DNA from: Balanoglossus misakiensis
Lineage: Eukaryota; Hemichordata
Reading direction: 5' to 3'
Assembly: GCA_040954595.2 (NCBI GenBank)
Contig: CM082583.2
Span: 3,534,001 to 3,598,000, forward strand
Length of the DNA: 64,000 nt
Each line of letters starts with the position of its first letter. Positions within the stretch are counted from its first letter, which is position 1. Made by a program: the position numbers and the translations under genes. The notes under the pieces are model-generated. The model saw only the letters and a program-made list of their open reading frames with translations, was not told the DNA's origin and did not search any database. Of this stretch, positions 58,305 to 64,000 are shown in pieces.

Positions 58305-58982
58305 GAAAACAATCACGTCCAAATACACCATTCTCACGCATCTTAGATAAACCGACACGTTATGAAATGTTTTGTTCATACTACTAAACTCTTCCCATAT
58401 AATAGTTAAATGTTTCTTTCGGATAAAGAATATAAGAAGCATGACTTTGTGTAACAGTTAATTTTGGTGTGTTGATAGGTATCAATCACTACAGTATATA
58501 AGTATATAAAAGTTGTGTATAGATTTATCATCAGTAAATGTCATATTTTAATGAAACTCTGCAATGCGCATTGTGGGGCTCAAATGTCCAGGCGTATGTA
58601 CGACACCCTAGTCAAATCAGAGACTTGGTCAGATTACAGGTGATATGCACGTACAAGTTGTGCATGCAGTCTTCATTGTCAGCAAAATTATACGAGCTTG
58701 TTACAAAGGTGCAAAATTTTGAATGCTTCCGACTGAAGCTTGGACCCTCTCGATCATGTTGATCTGTTTATTTCAATGTAGAAACTGCAGACTGCGGACT
58801 GTACATACTTTATGATCTCTGTCGGTGATTGTGCATTCAATTGTGCGATTGGAAACTGAACTGATATTACATAGTCAAATAATATGTGTTAAACAATGAA
58901 CATTAGATCATAGTAATTTGTATTTCGTATTATTGTCATACAGGAATTATATTTTGTTTCTATTTGACCTTTAAAGATTCCA
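58305..58982. other. Downstream of the receptor stop
   Basis: Probable 3' UTR and flank. No near AATAAA; the nearest clear one is at 59505-59510. No gene recognised. Confidence 0.35.
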
Positions 58983-59396
58983 GTGTTCGTAACCTAGACC
59001 AAGAGATGCTTGCCTTTGCAGGCACAAAGGGTCTTGTGTCTGTGAACAAACAGCTCTCACTGGAGCATGACTGAAAAGTATTGCCTTTTCAATTTACAAG
59101 AAGATCATTAATGCTGAATATTCAATGACATTCAGTAACATTCAATCAGTATTACACCAATACGAATAGTAGGACTTGGCAGAGCTTGAGCCTGCAGTCA
59201 CATTCTTTGCTGGCCCTGCTGAACCACATTAAGACCAAGATCTGCTTCTATTTGTTATACTCAGAACTGGGAAAGTCTGTCGACGTCAGAGATGAGCCCC
59301 AGTTCAGATCAAATTTTGTTCTGTTTACCCTAATCAACCAAGAGCCTGATCAACTACTGCTACAGATGCTGAACTATGATATAAAATGTGAATAGT
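58983..59396 (+). pseudogene. Decayed coding-like segment
   Basis: Three coding-like blocks lie in different frames. One contains VRNLDQEMLAFAGTKGL and ends at a stop. The next contains YKKIINAEYSMTFSNIQ and ends at a stop at about 59169. The third contains VRDEPQFRSNFVLFTL and runs to 59396. The last block loosely recalls the SAC3/GANP domain, where an acidic-x-x-FR-aromatic motif precedes a Leu-rich helix. Two disruptions suggest a pseudogene or a processed copy. The resemblance is weak. Confidence 0.25.
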
Positions 59397-59561
59397 CACT
59401 AGAAATGAAAAGCAACAGTGGTCTTTCATTGTTCCACATAAGTCCAGAAAAGGGTCTCCACCCTTTTTGAGAGCTGTGCACACGTAGGCTAAGTGTCACT
59501 GATCAATAAACCTATATCATGCATTTATTTATTTGTTCATTTCAAGGAAGACAAGAACAAG

Positions 59562-59755
59562 TCCCATTTACAGGCTCCAGACAAAGTTATATAAAAATTT
59601 CTGACACACTGCTTCAGCATTTTTGTCCAAAAAAGGTGAAAGCCAATGCAAAATGCATCATTGACTAGTATAGCCAACCCACAATAGGTTACATGAACGT
59701 TTAGAATACTTTGAACCTGTTCAGCAGTTTCTCAGTAAAAGAATCTTTGGAAGAA
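59562..59755 (+). repeat. Duplicated segment, copy 1
   Basis: About 194 bp recurring in direct orientation at 62499-62694; shared landmarks are CTGACACACTGCTTCAG, CAACCCACAATAGGTTACAT and GTAAAAGAATCTTTGGAAGA. Confidence 0.9.
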
Positions 59756-60949
59756 AAAAAAATCAACTCAAGCAATTTTTGAGTATTTAATCAACATTCA
59801 GTAATGTGAATGCAACATTGGGCACTGGCCACTTTGTTCATTAGTTGTGCTAGGAATTATCAAGATCTGAATTTTGGACTACGTTAAGAGGCTATTATCA
59901 TTTGCACTGTGAATTCATTTTATAGGGGTTCGCCAGGGGTCACAATTAAGTCATCTAATTCTGCCGAGTTTTGCCTCTGTTTTCTGTGTTCAACGAACAG
60001 AGGCTAGCGTTTCCCATTTTCACAGTGTGTAAGTTTTTCAGGTTACATCAAAATCAGAATTAACCGCCAAGGATCTACTATTAACGCCTAAACTATACCT
60101 ATACAATTAAATTTGCAGCTGAATAATAAATAAGCAATTCAATTTTTTGTAATAAGACTCATGTAAACCAATTCCTCTATTAGAAATCTTTGGGGGTATT
60201 ATTTTGGTTCACCATTCTAGATTTAGACACTGCAAAAATAGTAACCATTATTATGAAACTATTTACTTGTAGTTTGTTTTGTCTTAAATTTAAAAATTGC
60301 CATAAATTATGATTTTTTTAAAGAGTATCATTACATTATTTTGTAATCAAATAATGAAAAGTGGTGATGATTTATACATGGGCAAGTTAGCTCTATGTCA
60401 TTTTCACATATTTGTACCATCCACTTTCTGCAATGTTGTAATTTATCCAACTAATAATCTAGACGTATGAAATACCCACCTGTAAAATTCGTCAGCCATG
60501 TACATACTATCAACATTAACCAATTCTGTAAAATTCGCATTTACCTGTTGATGGTAATAAAACGGTTATCCAAATTAGTCTGGTCTCAGAGTTCATTGTA
60601 TTTTGCTGGAAATGTATCAAGTTGAAAACTGTCAACCTCTTAATGTATGTACAATAAGACATCACATCAGGTCCAATAAGCAATATCATTCAAGGTAGAG
60701 TTATAGCTAATTACCAGGTCCAAGAAAGAAAGAGAAAAAATCACAATTTTAACAGAATCATCCAGGCCAGAACCACTGCTAAGTGGTGCTACCAGGTGTG
60801 CGGAATGGGTAAGTGTACCCACTGAGTGCTAGCATGCTACAGCCGTCAAGACTGACCCCAAATTCAAATTGGCATAATCAAAAATAGCGTCAAGGACACT
60901 GTGGTCCCATTTGAGGACATAGCACATAGCAACATAGCAATAAGCATAT
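59756..60949. other. Stretch without a recognised gene
   Basis: AT-rich. No coding signal or paired repeat seen, although the last 100 bp may be the leading edge of the tandem-repeat element. Confidence 0.35.
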
Positions 60950-61645
60950 CTGCTCTTGATGCCAAGATATGGAAAAGTAGGTCAAAGGTCACCTGAGGTC
61001 ATGCAAAATTTGGGCAAGAAATTTTGACCTTATACTGGTCCATATTCAATAAAACCAAACCTATAGCCTTATTGGTTAGCCTGGAATTAGGTATGCACAT
61101 AATTAATGAGATATGCAGGTTTCACAGATGACCCCCAATTTTGGCTTTTCAATTTTAGTCCCAACCCTCCAAACGCCAAGTCTGTACCTGCTCTGGATGC
61201 CAAGATATGGTAAAGTAGGTCAAAGGTCACCTGAGGTCATGCAAAATTTGGGCAAGAAATTTTGACCCTGTACTGGTCCATTTTCCAACAAAAACCAAAC
61301 CTATAGCCTTATTGGTTAGCCTGGAATCAGGTATGCACATAATTAATGAGATATGCAGGTGTCACAGGTGACCCATATTTTGGCTTTTCAATTTTAGTCC
61401 CAACCCTCCAAACGCCAAGTCTGTACCTGCTCTGGATGCCGAGATAAAGGAAAGTAGGTCAAAGGTCACCTGAGGTCACCCAAAATGTGGGCAAGAAATT
61501 TTGACCCTATACTGGTCCATGTCCCACAAAAACGAAACCTCTAGCCCTATTAGTTAGCCCGGAATTAGGTATGCACATAATTAATGTGTTAAGCAGGTGT
61601 TACAGGTGAGCCCATAAATTTGCCTTTTATTTTGGCCCCATTGTG
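60950..61645 (+). repeat. Tandem array, unit about 238 bp, three copies
   Basis: The landmark GATGCC(A/G)AGATA recurs at 60958, 61196 and 61435. Each unit contains GTAGGTCAAAGGTCACCTGA, CCTGGAAT-AGGTATGCACAT and CCCAACCCTCCAAACGCCAA; the last unit is partial and more diverged. The array is related to 62708-63230. Confidence 0.9.
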
Positions 61646-62049
61646 CTCACTGACCAATAGACAGTCACTGTACAGGACTATTGCACAGACCAGAATTCCA
61701 CAATAAGACGTGGACATAGCTTAACCATAGAGGTATAAGTAAAGGTATAAATTTAAAAAAAAAGACTAAAAAATTCATAAAAAATAAAACATCCATGATA
61801 TCAACTTAACACTTACAGGTCGGTGTGAGGTTGACATAAGGTACATGCATGCCAATTTTCAAAGCAATCTGACCAGTAATTGTTAACTTACAGAGTTTTG
61901 ATCAATTTCACATTTTACAAGCTAATTTGCATATTTTTGGGCCTGGCAACTTCGTTTGGACAAACTCCCATCTACAGCCCTGCCTGCACCTACACACCAA
62001 ATATTGTGGTGATACGCGCAGCGGTTTTCAAGTTTTTGATGTGGACGGA
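61646..62049. other. Flank between tandem array and microsatellite
   Basis: Single-copy in this window. Contains AT-rich runs near 61740-61790. Possibly part of one composite repeat element with the array and microsatellite. Confidence 0.4.
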
Positions 62050-62123
62050 CATACAGACATACATCCATACATACATCCATCCATCCATCCATCCATCCAT
62101 CCATCCATCCATACATACATACA
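62050..62123 (+). repeat. ATCC/ATAC microsatellite
   Basis: CATACATCCATC-type tetranucleotides, with about 10 uninterrupted CATC units in the centre. Confidence 0.95.
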
Positions 62124-62141
62124 GACGCAACCCATCCCATA

Positions 62142-62178
62142 AGGTCCCATGGTATATAGGCCTATACCAATGGGACCT
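62142..62178. repeat. Short palindrome closing the composite repeat
   Basis: AGGTCCCATGGTATATAGG pairs with CCTATACCAATGGGACCT. Similar motifs occur at 57335-57377 and about 30475, so it is a recurrent element end. Confidence 0.7.
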
Positions 62179-62498
62179 AAAAATGGCTGCCGCACACCTT
62201 CTCTAAAATTAATATGGGTACCTAAGACATTTTCAACTTTTAATACCCCAAGTGACAAATTCAAGTGAAATTTGGCTGGACTACCAATTACAGTTGTGAG
62301 TCCAATCCAGGAATGCTCTCACTCATCATTTGAGTAACAGATATGTCATATTTGGAAACAAAATCACTATAATCTACCATGATAGAACTTTTTACATGGT
62401 CTAACCATTCGATGCTTTTGCAGAATCCTTGTTTCACTATAGAAGCTTGGTTGTTAATGAGTTGTGTCTTATTCTTAAGTACTCATACGCATTACAAG

Positions 62499-62694
62499 CC
62501 CATGTACAGGCTCCAGAGAAAGCTATATAAAATTTTCTGACACACTGCTTCAGTATTTTTGTCCAAAAAAGGTTAAAACCAACGCAAAATGCATCATTGA
62601 CTAGTAGAGCCAACCCACAATAGGTTACATTAATGTTTTGAATACTTGGAACCTGTTTAGCAGTTTCTCAGTAAAAGAATCTTTGGAAGAAAAT
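62499..62694 (+). repeat. Duplicated segment, copy 2
   Basis: Direct repeat of 59562-59755 with about 10% divergence. Confidence 0.9.
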
Positions 62695-62707
62695 ATAGCA
62701 GCAAGCA

Positions 62708-63230
62708 GCAATGGCGGGGCCGAAGCCGGAATGGTCATCTGAGGTCACCCGAAATTTGGGCAAAAATTTATTGACCCAATACTGGTCCAGGTCCATCAGA
62801 AACAAACCTTCAGCCCTATTGGTTCGCTTGGAATTAGGTATGCACATAATAAATGAGATAAGCAGATGTCACAGGTGGCCTCAAAATTTGGCTTTTCATG
62901 TTAGTCCCATCCCTGCAAACGCGATGGCTGTACCTCCTAGCTCCTCTGGATGCCGAGATATGGGAGAGTAGGTCAAAGGTCACCTGAAATTTGGGCAAAA
63001 ATTTTGAGCCCATACTGGTCAAGGTCCAACATAAACCTAACCTCCAGCCCTATTGGTTCGCCTGGAATTAGGTAGGCACATAATTAATGAGTTAAGCAGT
63101 TGTACACGTGACCTCAAAATTCGGCTTTTCATTTTAGTCCCATCCCTCCAAATGCCAAGGCTGTACCTGCTCTGGAGGCCGAGATATAAGAAAGTAGATC
63201 AAAGGTCACCTAAGGTCACCCGATGGCAGG
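62708..63230 (+). repeat. Second tandem array, related units
   Basis: Two to three diverged units of the 60950-61645 family (spacing about 225-228 bp), sharing AGGTATGCACATAATAAATG, CTGGTCCAGGTCC and GGTCAAAGGTCACCTGAA. It begins inside a short GC-richer junction at 62700. Confidence 0.85.
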
Positions 63231-63555
63231 ATGGTGTTATTGCTCCAACTGTCTATGGCTTTAATTTTTAAACAGGAAAATGACGACTTCCCACTCTTGA
63301 AGATGCAACATAGCTGCTTGTTAAATTTGAAAATTGTTTGTCATGACTCTCCCAGCTCATATATATGCTGGCAAAATTTACATAGCTACTTTAGCACACC
63401 CACGACTGAAAGGAAAGGAAACCGTCATAGTAAAGACGAAATCTCGACCATCACAGAAAAACTCTATAAGTTTGTAAATCATGAAAATCATGCATAAATG
63501 GCATTAAAGTTTTTTATTCCTTCTCAGAAGAGAGGAAGTCATTTATGCCACTGAC
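63231..63555. other. Stretch left of the cryptochrome exon
   Basis: An 88-codon frame at 63231-63497 (+) has no recognised domain. No downstream cryptochrome exon was found here on the minus strand. Confidence 0.35.
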
Positions 63556-63705
63556 CTGATTTTGAAGGTGCCTCTGCATTCTTTCCAATACCTCTGTCTC
63601 ACCTCCGGGATACAACGTTGGACCGATATCAGTGCTGTCCAATCCTAGATCTTCTAGAGACACCATACCCCTGGTCATGGTCCTCGCCGACCGGTGTGAT
63701 GCAGC
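63556..63705 (-). CDS. Cryptochrome/photolyase-family exon (partial gene)
   Basis: A 150-bp phase-0 exon on the minus strand, between an acceptor (TTTCCCTTCCCAG) and a donor (CAG|GTCAGT), encodes 50 residues. VSLEDLGLD followed by LYPGGETEVLERMQRHL is the conserved linker between the N-terminal photolyase-like domain and the FAD-binding domain in animal cryptochromes and 6-4 photolyases: a short acidic 'LE-LG' stretch, then PGGETEAL and a basic helix. Family members repair 6-4 photoproducts or act in light sensing and the circadian clock; 50 residues do not separate these. Upstream exons should lie beyond the right edge of the window. I found no following exon in the 5 kb to its left, so the next intron is long or this is an orphan exon. 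Confidence 0.75.
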
Positions 63706-64000
63706 CTGGGAAGGGAAAATGGCTTCACGTGAACATTGAGATAAACTTTCTCATTCACAAGTAGCTTAATAGCTTGTTGAGACATTTTAAAGTAACGCAA
63801 AAGTATATGAACCCCTCTATAGGGACTGAACAACTGTTCTGTGCCGTCGCCACTGCTCTCGGTCAGCTGCATGTACATCAAATCAGCACTTCTTTTTACA
63901 ACGCAATAGCTGGGTGGCTTTGTTCATACAAAAGCAGAAGTGAAACCCATCTAAATTTTGTTGCGTTGTTCATGCAGCTACTACCTCCCATGTTCTGCTG
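63706..64000. other. Right edge, presumed cryptochrome intron
   Basis: No further exon recognised on the minus strand before the window ends. Confidence 0.35.

Noticed and set aside
61880-62264. Frames with His/Pro/Ser or Gly/Trp/Met/Asp repeats
   Set aside because: Translations of the ATCC microsatellite.

Overview
The window looks like nuclear DNA from an invertebrate animal. Spliced genes with GT/AG introns sit in AT-rich, repeat-dense DNA, with an autonomous BEL/Pao LTR retrotransposon, many short foldback (MITE-like) elements, tandem arrays and microsatellites. A CLN6 homologue (family absent from Drosophila and C. elegans as I recall) together with a chordate-style Cys-loop anion receptor suggests a marine deuterostome such as a hemichordate, amphioxus or echinoderm, or possibly a lophotrochozoan. 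I cannot fix the phylum from the sequence alone.

Layout. 1-11473: no recognisable gene; several inverted-repeat and MITE copies. 11479-20247: one complete BEL/Pao retrotransposon on the minus strand, with LTRs that show no difference by eye, a 5-bp target duplication and one uninterrupted 2071-residue Gag-Pol frame. 20486-20926: an exon or small gene of unknown function with a C-terminal membrane segment (+). 22098-29823: a seven-exon CLN6 gene (+) encoding about 373 residues, with intron 1 full of foldback sequences. 29824-45894: intergenic DNA with MITEs, a nested MITE, a polypurine tract and a LINE-like relic. 45895-58304: an eight-exon Cys-loop chloride-channel-type receptor (+), about 418 residues. 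58305-63555: a possible decayed coding segment, then tandem arrays of about 238 bp carrying nuclear-receptor-like half-sites, and duplicated flanks. 63556-63705: a single cryptochrome/photolyase-family exon on the minus strand, presumably part of a gene continuing off the right edge.

The genes do not form a pathway: CLN6 is an ER membrane protein needed for lysosome function, the receptor is a neuronal-type anion channel, and the cryptochrome exon belongs to a flavoprotein family. The most distinctive biology is the transposon layer. At least three unrelated foldback families share TTAA duplications and a TTAAAGG start (like T2/Kolobok elements). One copy appears to supply the polypyrimidine tract of a CLN6 splice acceptor, one is interrupted by a Harbinger-like MITE, and two families abut at a single TTAA. 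I found no CRISPR array, rRNA or convincing tRNA gene.
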